Shown here one piece after another: positions 42,494 through 51,113 of a DNA stretch of 64,000 bases (positions are counted from its first letter, which is position 1; every line of letters starts with the position of its first letter). Under the pieces are notes generated by a model. It was given only the letters and a program-made list of their open reading frames with translations, did not search any database and had not been told where the DNA came from. A program made the position numbers and the translations under genes. This stretch comes from an uncultured bacterium (GTDB lineage: Bacteria; Cyanobacteriota; Vampirovibrionia; Gastranaerophilales; Gastranaerophilaceae), in contig CASFPS010000008.1 of the NCBI GenBank assembly GCA_949296355.1, positions 107,302 through 171,301 on the forward strand, written 5' to 3'.

Positions 42494-43804
42494 CTATCGC
42501 TTAATAGCCCTTCTGTACCAGTAATACACCGCTCTTGCGACTCTGTGAGAACTGTGTCTTACAAGCCCCTGAGTATTTTCCAGTATTAATTTTTGTGAAA
42601 CAACTTCAACCCCTATAGGAGCAATGTTTTCCATATCCAATCTTACAGGATACGAGCCGCTTTTTGCGTACCCGTCCGACATATTATCCGGCAGGCTGTC
42701 ATTCACAAGTACGGCATCTACAATTTTCTTTCCGTTAGCGTGTGTAATAAGAGCATTAACATGGCTTGCAACAGAATAATTATCAGTCTCTCCCGGCTGG
42801 GTCATAATATTGCATACGTATATTTTTTTGGCGTGTGAATTAGTTATAGCCTCAACTATTCCGTCAACAAGAAGGTTTGGAATTACACTTGTGTACAAGC
42901 TTCCGGGACCCAGTATAATCAAATCCGCCTCATGAATAGCTGCAATAGCCTCCGGTAAAGCGTGGCAGTGTTCGGGCTCGGTAAATAATCTCTTAATTTT
43001 TCCGTGAGCTTCCGGAATATTTGATTCTCCTCTGACAATTCTTCCGTCCTCAAATTTTGCCGCAAGCTTCATATCATCCAGAGTTGCAGGAAGAACCACC
43101 CCGCGGATATTTAAAACATTTGAAGATTCTTTAACCGCTCTTACCATATCACCTGTAATTGAGCAGAGCGCTGTTAAAAATAAATTACCGAAACTGTGCC
43201 CTTCAAGCCCTTCTCCGTTTTTGAATCTGTACTGGAAAAGCTCGGTAATCAAATCTTCATCATCCGCCAGAGCTGCAATACAGTTTCTGATATCACCGGG
43301 CGGCAGAACACCCATTTCTTCTCTTAATCTTCCCGAGCTTCCGCCGTCATCACCGACCGTTACAATTGCAGTGATGTTATTTGTATATTTTTTTATACCT
43401 CTAAGCAGCATTGAAAGCCCCGTACCGCCTCCGATTGCTACAATCTTTGCGCCTTTATTGAGCTTTCTTCTTCTGTATAATTTTTCTAATATTGAATCAT
43501 TCCCCTTTTTACTGTCCATATCCATCAGGGATAAAGTTGTTTTCTGCCACCCCTTAAAGAAAATTACAGCTCCAATCAGGATAAATACAGCTGCTAAAAA
43601 GTTTGACGGCAAAACCAGAGCCGCTTTTCTTATGAGTTCAAGAGTTAAGTATATAGGTCTTACGTTTGCCAGAACCATAAATCCGAGAACTATCATAATT
43701 GAGCCTAAAAAGATTAGGAAAAACCATCTTTTTACTTCCAAACCCGGCATAAGCCAGCCCACATCTTTTGTAACTTTTACATTATTCTTAAATTTTGAAA
43801 ACAT
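42494..43804 (-). CDS. YvcK/CofD-family gluconeogenesis factor with membrane anchor
   Basis: Protein of 436 residues from the ATG at 43804. Two N-terminal membrane segments (about 25-45 and 67-90) precede a Rossmann-type domain: KIVAIGGGTGLSMLLRGIKK, VTVGDDGGSSGRLREEMGVL and ILGPGSLYTSVIPNLLVDGI. In Bacillus the soluble YvcK binds UDP-sugars and links carbon source to wall synthesis. The membrane-anchored form is known in cyanobacteria-like lineages, which fits the host guess. It starts 2 bases after the pxpA stop, so translation is coupled. Confidence 0.9.
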   Translation of the reverse strand: MFSKFKNNVKVTKDVGWLMPGLEVKRWFFLIFLGSIMIVLGFMVLANVRPIYLTLELIRKAALVLPSNFLAAVFILIGAVIFFKGWQKTTLSLMDMDSKKGNDSILEKLYRRRKLNKGAKIVAIGGGTGLSMLLRGIKKYTNNITAIVTVGDDGGSSGRLREEMGVLPPGDIRNCIAALADDEDLITELFQYRFKNGEGLEGHSFGNLFLTALCSITGDMVRAVKESSNVLNIRGVVLPATLDDMKLAAKFEDGRIVRGESNIPEAHGKIKRLFTEPEHCHALPEAIAAIHEADLIILGPGSLYTSVIPNLLVDGIVEAITNSHAKKIYVCNIMTQPGETDNYSVASHVNALITHANGKKIVDAVLVNDSLPDNMSDGYAKSGSYPVRLDMENIAPIGVEVVSQKLILENTQGLVRHSSHRVARAVYYWYRRAIKR

Positions 43805-43805
43805 A

Positions 43806-44600
43806 TTATTCCACCCATCCGGAAGCTTTTGCATTAATGTAGTTTACAGGAGCAGGGGTTATATAACTTCTTGCCTGCTGAATTAATTCCAGAGAATTTT
43901 TGTATTTATTTGAAAAATGAATTGTATTTGCTTCCACAAAACTCATTCCGCCGAGATTATTGCGGATTTGGGAGGTGTGAAGAAAATGCTGGAATCTTTT
44001 TATTAATTCATAATTGTTTGTATTATCAGGAACTGAATAATCTATAGTTAAATCCGGGTTGTAAGTCTTTTCAAGGCTTATTTCCTGAGCGACCTGAATT
44101 CCTGTATAATCACTGACTTTTGCAGTTATATCACCTGCCGGAGCATAATAAACAAGCCACTGGGAACATTTCTTTATTGCATTTGCTATTGCGCTGGAAA
44201 AAGTAAAATCTTCGCCCGCCATTTTATACATAGCGCCATGCGGTCTTACATGCTCGATACTTAATCCGTAAGCTTTTGCAAAAGACATAATTGCCCCTAC
44301 CTGATAAACTATAAGCGCCTCAAGTTCATCCTCTTTTAGTTCTACAGGTCTGTATCCGAACCCTTGAATATCATTAAAGCCGATATGAGCGCCTATTGCA
44401 ACATTTTTTTCTTTTGCCTTAAGCATCGCTTCTTTTATGGTTACAGGATCTCCCGCATGGAAACCGCAAGAAATGTTTACCGAACTTACATAATCCAATA
44501 GTTCGTATTCCTGTATGTTTTTGTAAACTCCGTAAGCCTGCGCTAAATCGCAATTGAAATCTATATTCTTAATCGTTTTTTTCTCAATAACTTCCTGCAT
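43806..44600 (-). CDS. pxpA: 5-oxoprolinase subunit A (LamB/YcsF family)
   Basis: Protein of 264 residues with the PxpA pattern: NCDLAQAYGVYKN near 15, VNISCGFHAGDPVTIKEAM near 41, IGAHIGFNDIQGFGYRPVEL near 72 and RPHGAMYKMAGED near 119. In complete systems PxpA works with PxpB and PxpC to convert 5-oxoproline to glutamate. No pxpB or pxpC lies here; the coupled partner is the YvcK-like gene. Confidence 0.88.
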   Translation of the reverse strand: MQEVIEKKTIKNIDFNCDLAQAYGVYKNIQEYELLDYVSSVNISCGFHAGDPVTIKEAMLKAKEKNVAIGAHIGFNDIQGFGYRPVELKEDELEALIVYQVGAIMSFAKAYGLSIEHVRPHGAMYKMAGEDFTFSSAIANAIKKCSQWLVYYAPAGDITAKVSDYTGIQVAQEISLEKTYNPDLTIDYSVPDNTNNYELIKRFQHFLHTSQIRNNLGGMSFVEANTIHFSNKYKNSLELIQQARSYITPAPVNYINAKASGWVE

Positions 44601-44764
44601 TATTTTCTCCCTTTTATACGCTAAATTATACTACCAACAGAATATTAAAAAAAGGGGGGGGAGGGTAAATGTATTGGGTTGGTAAGTGGAGCTACCGGCT
44701 TGGCGTCCTGCAGGGGGGGGGAGGGTAAATGTATTAGGTTGGTAGGTAAGACTACAAGCCTAGC

Positions 44765-44867
44765 GTCATTGCGAGGGAACATCCAAGACAGCCCGAAGCA
44801 ATCCAGAACATATTTGACAATTAAATAAAATATGGATTGCCACGACCCTCACGGGTCTCGCAATGAC
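44765..44867. repeat. CATTGCGAG long imperfect palindrome, copy 1
   Basis: Starts GTCATTGCGAG and ends CTCGCAATGAC, with inner GCAATCC and GGATTGC arms around an A/T-rich centre. The 103-base unit is repeated 33 bases later. It resembles the widespread palindromic intergenic repeats sometimes called REP/MITE-like. Confidence 0.8.
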
Positions 44868-44899
44868 AGCACTTTGGTAAGTAAGCCTACAAGTCGAGT

Positions 44900-45004
44900 G
44901 TCATTGCGAGGGAACAGCCATTCAGCCCGAAGCAATCCAAAACATATTTGACAATTAAATAAAATATGGATTGCCACGAAAATCAAAGATTTTCTCGCAA
45001 TGAC
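44900..45004. repeat. CATTGCGAG long imperfect palindrome, copy 2
   Basis: A 105-base second copy. The central ACATATTTGACAATTAAAT and GGATTGCCACGA are identical to copy 1. The outer hairpin differs: CGACCCTCACGGGTCTCG in copy 1 becomes CGAAAATCAAAGATTTTCTC here, keeping a stem. Confidence 0.8.
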
Positions 45005-45191
45005 AGCAATCTGGATGTAAACTTTCTATTAACTTGGTTAATGTTGGGTTTCACCCAACCTACTTTTCTATTCCGGTGGGAACGCTGACGCTTTTCCCAC
45101 CCTACACCGACTTATACAACTTTTGTGGAGCAAGCTCCACACTACTACACCTACTGCTATAAAAGAAGTTCTAACAGCGGCGAAGCCCTCT

Positions 45192-45334
45192 CGAGCGTTT
45201 TTAGCGAGGGGCGATGTGCGCGTTTGCGCGCAGCAGCTATTCAATCCTATGCTCGAAGAGCATTCAAAACAACATAGTTTCTTCTTTTTTGCTTCGTTTT
45301 TTCTTCTTGCTTTTTCAAAGAAGAAAAAATGAAG
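45192..45334 (+). repeat. covarying three-hairpin repeat, copy B
   Basis: Member of the family at 26577 and 60105. Hairpin 1 is TGCGCG/CGCGCA where copies A and C have GCGGGC/GCCCGC. Hairpin 2 is ATGCTC/GAGCAT. Hairpin 3 is CTTCGTTTTTTCTTCTT with its near-perfect complement ending at 45334, with one G-T pair. Linkers TTCAATCCTATG and CAAAACA are shared. Confidence 0.7.
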
Positions 45335-45427
45335 AAATTAAAATTTGTACTTTTCTTTCTCTTTTTGCGAAATAGAGAGTTTTCAAGAGACTCTCAAGTA
45401 ACAGGTCAGGCTTCAGCCCGACATTAA

Positions 45428-46573
45428 CTATACAAGTCCTGTAATATTATCCCGTGTAATTACAGCATCATAGTTTTTGTACCCGAGAATATTTTCAATA
45501 TTATTTGAATGCGCCCCGACAATCATTCTGCATTCCTGAGAATTATAGTTAACCATTCCGCGGGCAAATTCTACATTATTCTCATCCATAATTGATACAA
45601 CTTCACCCTGCTTAAAATCATTAACAACATTTACAATTCCGATAGGCAGAAGACTTGAATATTTTTCAAGAATTGCCTTTTTGGCGCCTTCGTTAACCAC
45701 AAGTCCGCCGATAATATTTGTGGCATAACCAATCCAGCGTTTTTTATCAGGAAGATTTTCGCTTGTCGGAAGAAACATTGTCCCGATATCTTCTTTATCA
45801 AAAATCTTGCTGATTACATAAGGGATTTTTCCGTTTGCAATAAGAACCTTACCGCCAAAACGTGTCACAAGTTTTGCGGCTTCAAGCTTTGTTCTCATGC
45901 CGCCCCTTCCGCCTTCTGAGGCATCTGTACCTAACGCCATAATCTCATCTGTTACGCCCTGAACCTCTTTTATCAATTCCGCGTCCGGATTCGTTTTTGG
46001 ATTTGCAGTATAAAGTCCGTCAATATCCGACAAGATTATTAACAAATCCGCGTCCAACTCGCTTGATACAAGTGCAGAAAGCTTATCATTATCAGAAAAA
46101 CAAACCTTTACACCCGATAAAATCTGATTCATTTTGATTGTAGAAACCGTATCATTCTGGTTAATAATCGGAACAACACCAAATTCAAGAATTTTATTCA
46201 AAGTTGTTCTAAGACTTAAATATCTGTATCTGAGAGAAAAATCATCCTCTGTCAAAAGAATTTGCGCAATCGGAATATCATAAATCCCAAACCCGTTTTC
46301 ATAAAACGACATCAACCTGCTCTGCCCGACAGCCGCGCATGCTTGTTTTACCCCGTCCTCTTCGGTTGAATCAAGATTAAGCTTCTTTTTCCCGAGACCT
46401 ACAGCCCCGCTTGTTACCAGAATAACTTCTTTTCCGGCTTTTACAAGCTTTGACATGTCTTCTATAAACGAATAAATACGGGAAATTGCAACTTCTCCAT
46501 CGGGGTTTCTTAAAACATTTGTACCGAGTTTTATAACAATTCTTTTAGCATTAACAAATTCTTCTCTTAGCAT
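45428..46573 (-). CDS. proB: glutamate 5-kinase with PUA domain
   Basis: Protein of 381 residues: an amino-acid-kinase domain (VIKLGTNVLRNPDGEVAISR, LVTSGAVGLGKKKLN, INQNDTVSTIKMN, GGRGGMRTKLEAAKLV) and a C-terminal PUA domain (from about 290; KAILEKYSSLLPIGIVNVVN, FARGMVNYNSQECRMIVGAH). It phosphorylates glutamate in proline synthesis. It starts one base after the thrC stop, so the two are cotranscribed. proA is not nearby. Confidence 0.96.
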   Translation of the reverse strand: MLREEFVNAKRIVIKLGTNVLRNPDGEVAISRIYSFIEDMSKLVKAGKEVILVTSGAVGLGKKKLNLDSTEEDGVKQACAAVGQSRLMSFYENGFGIYDIPIAQILLTEDDFSLRYRYLSLRTTLNKILEFGVVPIINQNDTVSTIKMNQILSGVKVCFSDNDKLSALVSSELDADLLIILSDIDGLYTANPKTNPDAELIKEVQGVTDEIMALGTDASEGGRGGMRTKLEAAKLVTRFGGKVLIANGKIPYVISKIFDKEDIGTMFLPTSENLPDKKRWIGYATNIIGGLVVNEGAKKAILEKYSSLLPIGIVNVVNDFKQGEVVSIMDENNVEFARGMVNYNSQECRMIVGAHSNNIENILGYKNYDAVITRDNITGLV

Positions 46574-46574
46574 T

Positions 46575-47633
46575 TTAGATTCCCATAGCTTTCAATACAT
46601 CTTTAATATCTGATGAAGTTTTCTTCACATCCGCATTTGAATACTTAATTGCATTATCAGGATCTTTAAGTCCGTTTCCTGTCAGGATACAAACGATATC
46701 AGAACCTTCTTCAACAAGTCCCTGCGAATGAGCCTGAATAAGACCCGCAACAGAAGCGGCGCTTGCAGGTTCGCATAAAACACCTTCTGTTGAAGCAAGC
46801 ATTTTATAAGCTTCCGCAATCTTTTCGTCATCTACGCAGCCAATTTTACCTTTGCTTTCGTCTCTTGCGGCTTCTGCCTGTTTCCAGCTTGCTGGGTTGC
46901 CTATTCTGATTGCTGTTGCAAATGTTTCAGGTTTCATAATCCTTTCGCCTCTGACAATTGCAGCAGAGCCTTCCGCTTCAAATCCCATCATCTTCGGTAA
47001 ATTCTTAATTGTACCTTCCGCAAAATATTCTTTGTATCCTTTCCAATATGCTGTAATATTTCCGGCATTTCCGACAGGAATAAAGTGATATTCCGGAGCT
47101 TTACCCAGCGCGTCGCAAATTTCAAATGCGCCTGTTTTCTGCCCTTCAATACGGTACGGGTTAACGGAATTTACAAGCGTAATCGGATGGGTTGCAGAAA
47201 TTTCTCTTACACATTCAAGCGCCTGATCAAAATTACCCTGAATTGCAATAATTTCCGCGCCGTACATCATTGCCTGAGATAACTTTCCGAGAGCAATATA
47301 TCCGTCAGGAATAAGTACAAATGTTTTAATACCTGCTCTTGCACCGTATGCGGCAGCTGATGCAGATGTATTTCCGGTTGAAGCACAAATAATTGCTCCT
47401 GCTCCGGCTTCCTTTGCCTTTGTTACAGCCATTGTCATACCGCGGTCTTTAAAACTTCCGGTTGGATTGCAGCCTTCAAATTTCAAATAAATATTAGCTT
47501 CTATACCTATTTTCTTTGCAAGGTTTTCAGCCTTAATTAAAGGAGTGTTTCCTTCGTTCAAAGTTACAACCGGAGTAGAATCATCTACCGGCAGATATTT
47601 TCTGTACTTATTAATTAATCCCTGATAATACAT
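46575..47633 (-). CDS. thrC: threonine synthase
   Basis: Protein of 352 residues of the PLP fold type II: the cofactor lysine in [16 protein letters not shown] near 60, [18 protein letters not shown] near 84 and [20 protein letters not shown] [18 protein letters not shown] near 184. It converts O-phosphohomoserine to threonine. Together with hom and dapA it shows aspartate-family synthesis. It shares an operon with proB. GAGAGGA lies before the start. Confidence 0.95.
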   Translation of the reverse strand: MYYQGLINKYRKYLPVDDSTPVVTLNEGNTPLIKAENLAKKIGIEANIYLKFEGCNPTGSFKDRGMTMAVTKAKEAGAGAIICASTGNTSASAAAYGARAGIKTFVLIPDGYIALGKLSQAMMYGAEIIAIQGNFDQALECVREISATHPITLVNSVNPYRIEGQKTGAFEICDALGKAPEYHFIPVGNAGNITAYWKGYKEYFAEGTIKNLPKMMGFEAEGSAAIVRGERIMKPETFATAIRIGNPASWKQAEAARDESKGKIGCVDDEKIAEAYKMLASTEGVLCEPASAASVAGLIQAHSQGLVEEGSDIVCILTGNGLKDPDNAIKYSNADVKKTSSDIKDVLKAMGI

Positions 47634-47692
47634 AATACAATCCTCTCTTTGTTTACTTTTAATATATCACAATAGAAAGGAAAATAGAAATT

Positions 47693-47740
47693 ATTCATCA
47701 ATTAGCGAAAAATCGTCGCTGAGTTTTTCTTCCAGCATTT
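47693..47740. repeat. 48-bp copy of the XRE gene 3' end
   Basis: Matches 48004-48051, the stop-proximal part of the XRE gene, with two substitutions. The two copies bracket the small AbrB-like gene. It looks like a leftover from a duplication of the regulator gene. Confidence 0.85.
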
Positions 47741-47807
47741 ATATAATAACGTCAAATCTTGTTTGGAAACAGTAGGGTATTATTTACAATAAAATTTACT
47801 TATTTTT

Positions 47808-47984
47808 TTACTTATTTTTATTTTCAATTTTCTTATTACTTTTTGTAATAATTAATTTATCATTTTCTATTGTGTATTTAATCATATTTATTTGCGGATT
47901 TACGTCCAGCATTTGTAAAATTGTTGAATTAATACACAATGCCCAGCCGTTTCCGTTCCTTATTAGTTTTCTATCGTAACTCAT
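47808..47984 (-). CDS. AbrB/MazE-like small DNA-binding protein
   Basis: A 58-residue protein: MSYDRKLIRNGNGWALCINS, TILQMLDVNPQINMIKYTIE, NDKLIITKSNKKIENKNK. The pattern (K-L-I-R-N-G-N-G-W-A-L, then I-L-x-x-L-x-V-x-P, then I-x-x-D-x-L-I-I) is that of the swapped-hairpin AbrB fold found in antitoxins and transition-state regulators. The ATG at 47984 has AAGGT upstream. It starts 17 bases after the XRE gene stop on the same strand, so they form a unit. No toxin gene is visible beside it. Confidence 0.7.
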   Translation of the reverse strand: MSYDRKLIRNGNGWALCINSTILQMLDVNPQINMIKYTIENDKLIITKSNKKIENKNK

Positions 47985-48001
47985 AGAATATACCTTGTGC
48001 T

Positions 48002-48277
48002 CTATTCATCAATTAGCGAGAAATCGTCGCCGAGTTTTTCTTCCAGCATTTTAACCAGCTCAGAACATTTTATGCCAAGTGCTTCTGAAAGCTTCCAAAT
48101 AGTTATGAATTTACAATGATGAATGCCATTTTCTAATTTAGACAAAGTGGCTCTGCTTATATCATATTCATCCGCCAGTTTGTTAAGAGATTTATCAGTG
48201 CTCGTTAAGCGAAGTTCTTTAACGAGTTCACCAACTGTTTTAGAAAATTGTATTGATTTTTCATCATTCTGTTGCAT
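48002..48277 (-). CDS. XRE-family helix-turn-helix regulator
   Basis: Protein of 91 residues, with HTH at about 15-75: VGELVKELRLTSTDKSLNKL, YDISRATLSKLENGIHHCKF and LGIKCSELVKML. A short acidic C-terminus (DDFSLIDE) follows. It probably binds DNA as a dimer and lies upstream of the AbrB-like gene. Its last 48 bases are duplicated downstream of that gene. Confidence 0.88.
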   Translation of the reverse strand: MQQNDEKSIQFSKTVGELVKELRLTSTDKSLNKLADEYDISRATLSKLENGIHHCKFITIWKLSEALGIKCSELVKMLEEKLGDDFSLIDE

Positions 48278-48341
48278 TTAGAAATAATAATTGATATGAT
48301 GTAGCAAGGTATTTCGATTTTGAAATAGATGGGGGGGGGAT

Positions 48342-48680
48342 TTACTTATGCATTACAAGTAAAATATTATAAATTTCATTCAATTTTGATGAACTGAATT
48401 GAGGTAAAAGACTTTTTATTGAGTTTATGCAATCCATATTATTTTTATTTAAAATATTTACCCTTGGGAAAAAGAATGTTGATGGGTCGACCTCAAAGAA
48501 ATTTGCCAACTTGGTTAAAACTTCACAAGAAATAAAACTTTTGCCACTTTCAATCGCTGAAATTGTCTGAGTTTGCACATCAATAAATTCTGCAAGTTTT
48601 TCTTGAGTTAAATTTTTATCGGTGCGTAAATCTCTAACAATCGTACCAAAATTTTTCTTAATTTCATCTTCGGTAAACAT
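48342..48680 (-). CDS. XRE-family helix-turn-helix regulator
   Basis: Protein of 112 residues, with HTH at about 10-65 (IVRDLRTDKNLTQEKLAEFI, VQTQTISAIESGKSFISCEV) and a C-terminal helical extension (about 80-112). It is the third small regulator in this 1-kb island and is separate in sequence from the gene at 48002. A run of nine G residues lies between the two genes. Confidence 0.88.
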   Translation of the reverse strand: MFTEDEIKKNFGTIVRDLRTDKNLTQEKLAEFIDVQTQTISAIESGKSFISCEVLTKLANFFEVDPSTFFFPRVNILNKNNMDCINSIKSLLPQFSSSKLNEIYNILLVMHK

Positions 48681-48808
48681 AACAATATGATAGTTTTTTT
48701 ATTTTACGATTTCTATCAGTTTAAAATTTATTATTATTGTTTTAATTTGCAAAATTCAAGGTTAAAATATAAAAATATAAATTAAAATATAATTTGAAAG
48801 GAGAAAAT

Positions 48809-49072
48809 ATGAACAGATTATCACGTTTTATTGACAGTGAATTTACCAGAAACAGCTGGTTTTATGCACAAGCGGAAAGCGGCATGATGACTGCAATGGA
48901 TTTTATTGATTATGTCTTGAATGACAAAAATCTGGTTGAACTTACTGATAATGAACGTAACTACGTTAATAAAGTAAGAGAATGCTATTTCAATATACAG
49001 TCTCTTACAAAGCAAATAAAAAAGGAAATCGAAAAGTACAGACAGGCTTATTTTGACGCAATTGAAGATTAG
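48809..49072 (+). CDS. small helical protein of unknown function
   Basis: Protein of 87 residues from the ATG at 48809, which has AAAGGAG 6 bases upstream. It is helical and acidic, with FIDSEFTRNSWFYAQAESGM at the start and a charged C-terminal helix (LTKQIKKEIEKYRQAYFDAI). No signal peptide or membrane segment is visible and I recognise no family. It is transcribed divergently from the XRE gene at 48680, a common arrangement for a regulator and its target. Confidence 0.65.
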   Translation: MNRLSRFIDSEFTRNSWFYAQAESGMMTAMDFIDYVLNDKNLVELTDNERNYVNKVRECYFNIQSLTKQIKKEIEKYRQAYFDAIED

Positions 49073-49078
49073 TGACAG

Positions 49079-49256
49079 GTCTGGATTTAGCCCGACAATA
49101 ACTTTTTTATTCCGGTGGGAACGCTGACGCTTTTCCCACCCTACGACTTTATAGAGATTCTTCGGGCTGACGCCCTCTGAAGGACGGCACTCCGGGAGGC
49201 TTCATTTCCTAAACCAATACAGCTACCTTCAGCAGTAGTGTGGAGCTTGCTCCACA
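49079..49256. repeat. cluster of three short palindromic repeats
   Basis: GTCTGGATTTAGCCCGAC (49079-49096), GGTGGGAACG...TTTTCCCACC (49114-49140) and TGTGGAGCTTGCTCCACA (49239-49256). The second has an identical 27-base copy at 45075-45101. No gene is present between the flanking genes. Confidence 0.75.
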
Positions 49257-49285
49257 ATCATTGCGTAAACTTTATTTATTTAAGA

Positions 49286-50542
49286 TTAGTCTGCAACTCT
49301 TATAATACTATTTATAGTACAATCGCTTAATTCATTAACTACTTCTTTAATAAGTTTTTCCTGACAGCTTTCCGTAATTACCGTAATATCTGCTGTATTA
49401 TCATCAGAAACGCCTTTTTGAAGTATGCTTGAAAGACTGATATTCTTGCTTGCGCAAATTGTACCGATTTTTGCAATAACGCCGATTGCGTTCGGTGCAG
49501 TAATTGATATGTAATACTTGTTGTAAGTATTATCAATCTTAACCGGATTTGCTGTTGATGTATGGTTGCATCTCATCATAGGAAGCAGATAATCTGTTTT
49601 TCCAAACTCCGCAGCTATTGCGAGGATATCCCCGACAACAGAGCTTGCAGTCGGAAACTCGCCGGCTCCCGGTCCTGAAAGAACAATACTTCCGATAGGA
49701 TGACCGCTTATTAAAACCGCATTTGTTACATAATCGGTATGTGCAAGCAAATTGTCTTTCGGGACTAACATCGGATGAACTCTGACATCTGCATTGTCGT
49801 TCTCATCAATTGTCGCGCTTGCAATGAGTTTTATTTTATACCCGAACTCATTTGCTTTTGCCATATCTTCTTTTCTGATTTTTGTAATACCTTCTCTGTA
49901 AACATTTTCTATCTTAACTCTTTTTTTGAACGCAATAGTAGCAAGAGTTGTGATTTTATAAGCAGCATCAAAACCTTCAACATCACCGGTCGGATCCGTT
50001 TCTGCATATCCGAGCTGCTGGGCTTCTTTCAGTACATCTTCATAAGAAGCGCCGTCAACATCCATTTTTGTAAGAATATAATTTGTCGTTCCGTTCAAAA
50101 TTGCCTGAATTTTATTAATTTTATTTCCGGCTAATATTGTTTTTATAGGCATAATAATCGGGATACCGCCGGCTATAGCAGCTTCATATAATACAACTTT
50201 ATTATACTCCTCTGCAAGATTAAAAAGTTCTTCCCCTCTTTTGGCAAGAAGCTCTTTGTTAGCAGTAACAATATGTTTTCCTGATTTTATTGCCTCTGAA
50301 ATATAATCATAAGCAGGCTCAACTCCGCCTATAAGTTCTACCACCACATCTATAGAAGGATTGTGAACCAGATCATACGGATTATCGGTAAGCATGCCGG
50401 AAGGAACATCAACGCCCCTCTGCTTATTAATATTCTTTACTGCAATTTGGACAATCTCAATATTATCCGAGTTTTGCAAAGTCTTATAAACTCCGCATCC
50501 TACAGTACCTAAGCCGATAATTCCGATTCTTAATTTATTCAT
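49286..50542 (-). CDS. hom: homoserine dehydrogenase
   Basis: Protein of 418 residues from the ATG at 50542, preceded by GAAGGAG. The NAD(P) site is IGIIGLGTVGCGVYKTL, the catalytic domain carries AAIAGGIPIIMPIKTIL, ILNGTTNYILTKM and GYAETDPTGDVEGFDAAYK, and a C-terminal ACT domain (about 345-418; GVIAKIGTICASKNISLSSI) is present. It reduces aspartate semialdehyde to homoserine for threonine and methionine. The ACT domain usually allows inhibition by threonine. Confidence 0.96.
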   Translation of the reverse strand: MNKLRIGIIGLGTVGCGVYKTLQNSDNIEIVQIAVKNINKQRGVDVPSGMLTDNPYDLVHNPSIDVVVELIGGVEPAYDYISEAIKSGKHIVTANKELLAKRGEELFNLAEEYNKVVLYEAAIAGGIPIIMPIKTILAGNKINKIQAILNGTTNYILTKMDVDGASYEDVLKEAQQLGYAETDPTGDVEGFDAAYKITTLATIAFKKRVKIENVYREGITKIRKEDMAKANEFGYKIKLIASATIDENDNADVRVHPMLVPKDNLLAHTDYVTNAVLISGHPIGSIVLSGPGAGEFPTASSVVGDILAIAAEFGKTDYLLPMMRCNHTSTANPVKIDNTYNKYYISITAPNAIGVIAKIGTICASKNISLSSILQKGVSDDNTADITVITESCQEKLIKEVVNELSDCTINSIIRVAD

Positions 50543-50583
50543 GCAATTCTCCTTCAATGGATTTTATTATACCATGGAGAAGC

Positions 50584-50784
50584 TTAGTTTTCAGATTTAG
50601 ATAAATCATAGAAAATTTTATCAGCCAACTTTGCTACTATATGGATTAATGCAGAGATTTCATAAATACCTTCATCTTCTTTATAAGCTTCACAATATTT
50701 TGTAAGCATTCTTGTGTGTTTGTATATTTGTTCTGCATTTTCTTTAATATTTTTTTGGAAATTTTTCACATATTCTTCCTTCAT
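50584..50784 (-). CDS. small helical protein divergent from an XRE regulator
   Basis: Protein of 66 residues, charged and helical (FQKNIKENAEQIYKHTRMLT, EISALIHIVAKLADKIFYDL), without signal peptide. I do not recognise it. It is transcribed away from the XRE gene at 50855, and an inverted repeat lies between the two, so that regulator probably controls it. No clear ribosome-binding site precedes the ATG. Codon use is compatible with a real gene. Confidence 0.5.
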   Translation of the reverse strand: MKEEYVKNFQKNIKENAEQIYKHTRMLTKYCEAYKEDEGIYEISALIHIVAKLADKIFYDLSKSEN

Positions 50785-50803
50785 AAAAACTTATACTTCA
50801 GAG

Positions 50804-50821
50804 CATTACACACGTGTAATG
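50804..50821. promoter_or_regulatory. operator-like inverted repeat
   Basis: CATTACAC and GTGTAATG are perfect 8-base arms around AC, in the 70-base gap between the divergent genes. A further ACATTACATAT half-site lies near 50842-50852. This is the expected place for an XRE dimer to repress both promoters. Confidence 0.65.
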
Positions 50822-50854
50822 ATTTATTTTTATACTACACATAACATTACATAT

Positions 50855-51106
50855 ATGCAACAGAGAGAAAGTTATAATTCATTATTGCTGGGAAAACGCG
50901 TAAAAGCTTTACGCGAAAAACAATCTCCTTCTTTAAATGCTTTTGTCATGTCAAAAGGCGGCTTAACAACTGCAACATGGAGCAGAATCGAAAACGGCAA
51001 GACTGATGTTAAGCTTTCTACTATCATTAAAACTGCGGCAATTTTGAATATAACAGTAGACAAACTGCTTCAAAACATTGACTTTGACTACAGCATTGAA
51101 GAATAA
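50855..51106 (+). CDS. XRE-family helix-turn-helix regulator
   Basis: Protein of 83 residues from the ATG at 50855. HTH at about 10-68: GKRVKALREKQSPSLNAFVM, GGLTTATWSRIENGKTDVKL, ILNITVDKLLQNI. The ATG has no recognisable ribosome-binding site; the frame is open upstream to 50714, but that part would run through the operator and overlap the divergent gene. It may be leaderless, common for repressors that limit their own synthesis. Confidence 0.8.
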   Translation: MQQRESYNSLLLGKRVKALREKQSPSLNAFVMSKGGLTTATWSRIENGKTDVKLSTIIKTAAILNITVDKLLQNIDFDYSIEE

Positions 51107-51113
51107 AAAGTTT

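Larger units (their letters stand above)
44601..45427. repeat. 827-base repeat block without genes
   Basis: A mosaic of dispersed repeats. Two copies of GGGGGGGGAGGGTAAATGTATT with a following GGTTGGTA element lie near 44651 and 44714; there are two long imperfect palindromes (separate entries), GTTGGGTTTCACCCAAC (45043-45059), GGTGGGAACG...TTTTCCCACC (45075-45101), TGTGGAGCAAGCTCCACA (45124-45141), the large covarying element copy B, and GTCAGGCTTCAGCCCGAC (45405-45422). The frame at 45123-45332 lies across these repeats and is not a credible gene. Confidence 0.75.

Noticed and set aside
45123..45332. Plus-strand 69-codon frame
   Set aside because: It spans a GTGGAGC palindrome and repeat copy B, with no ribosome-binding site; a by-product of the repeats.
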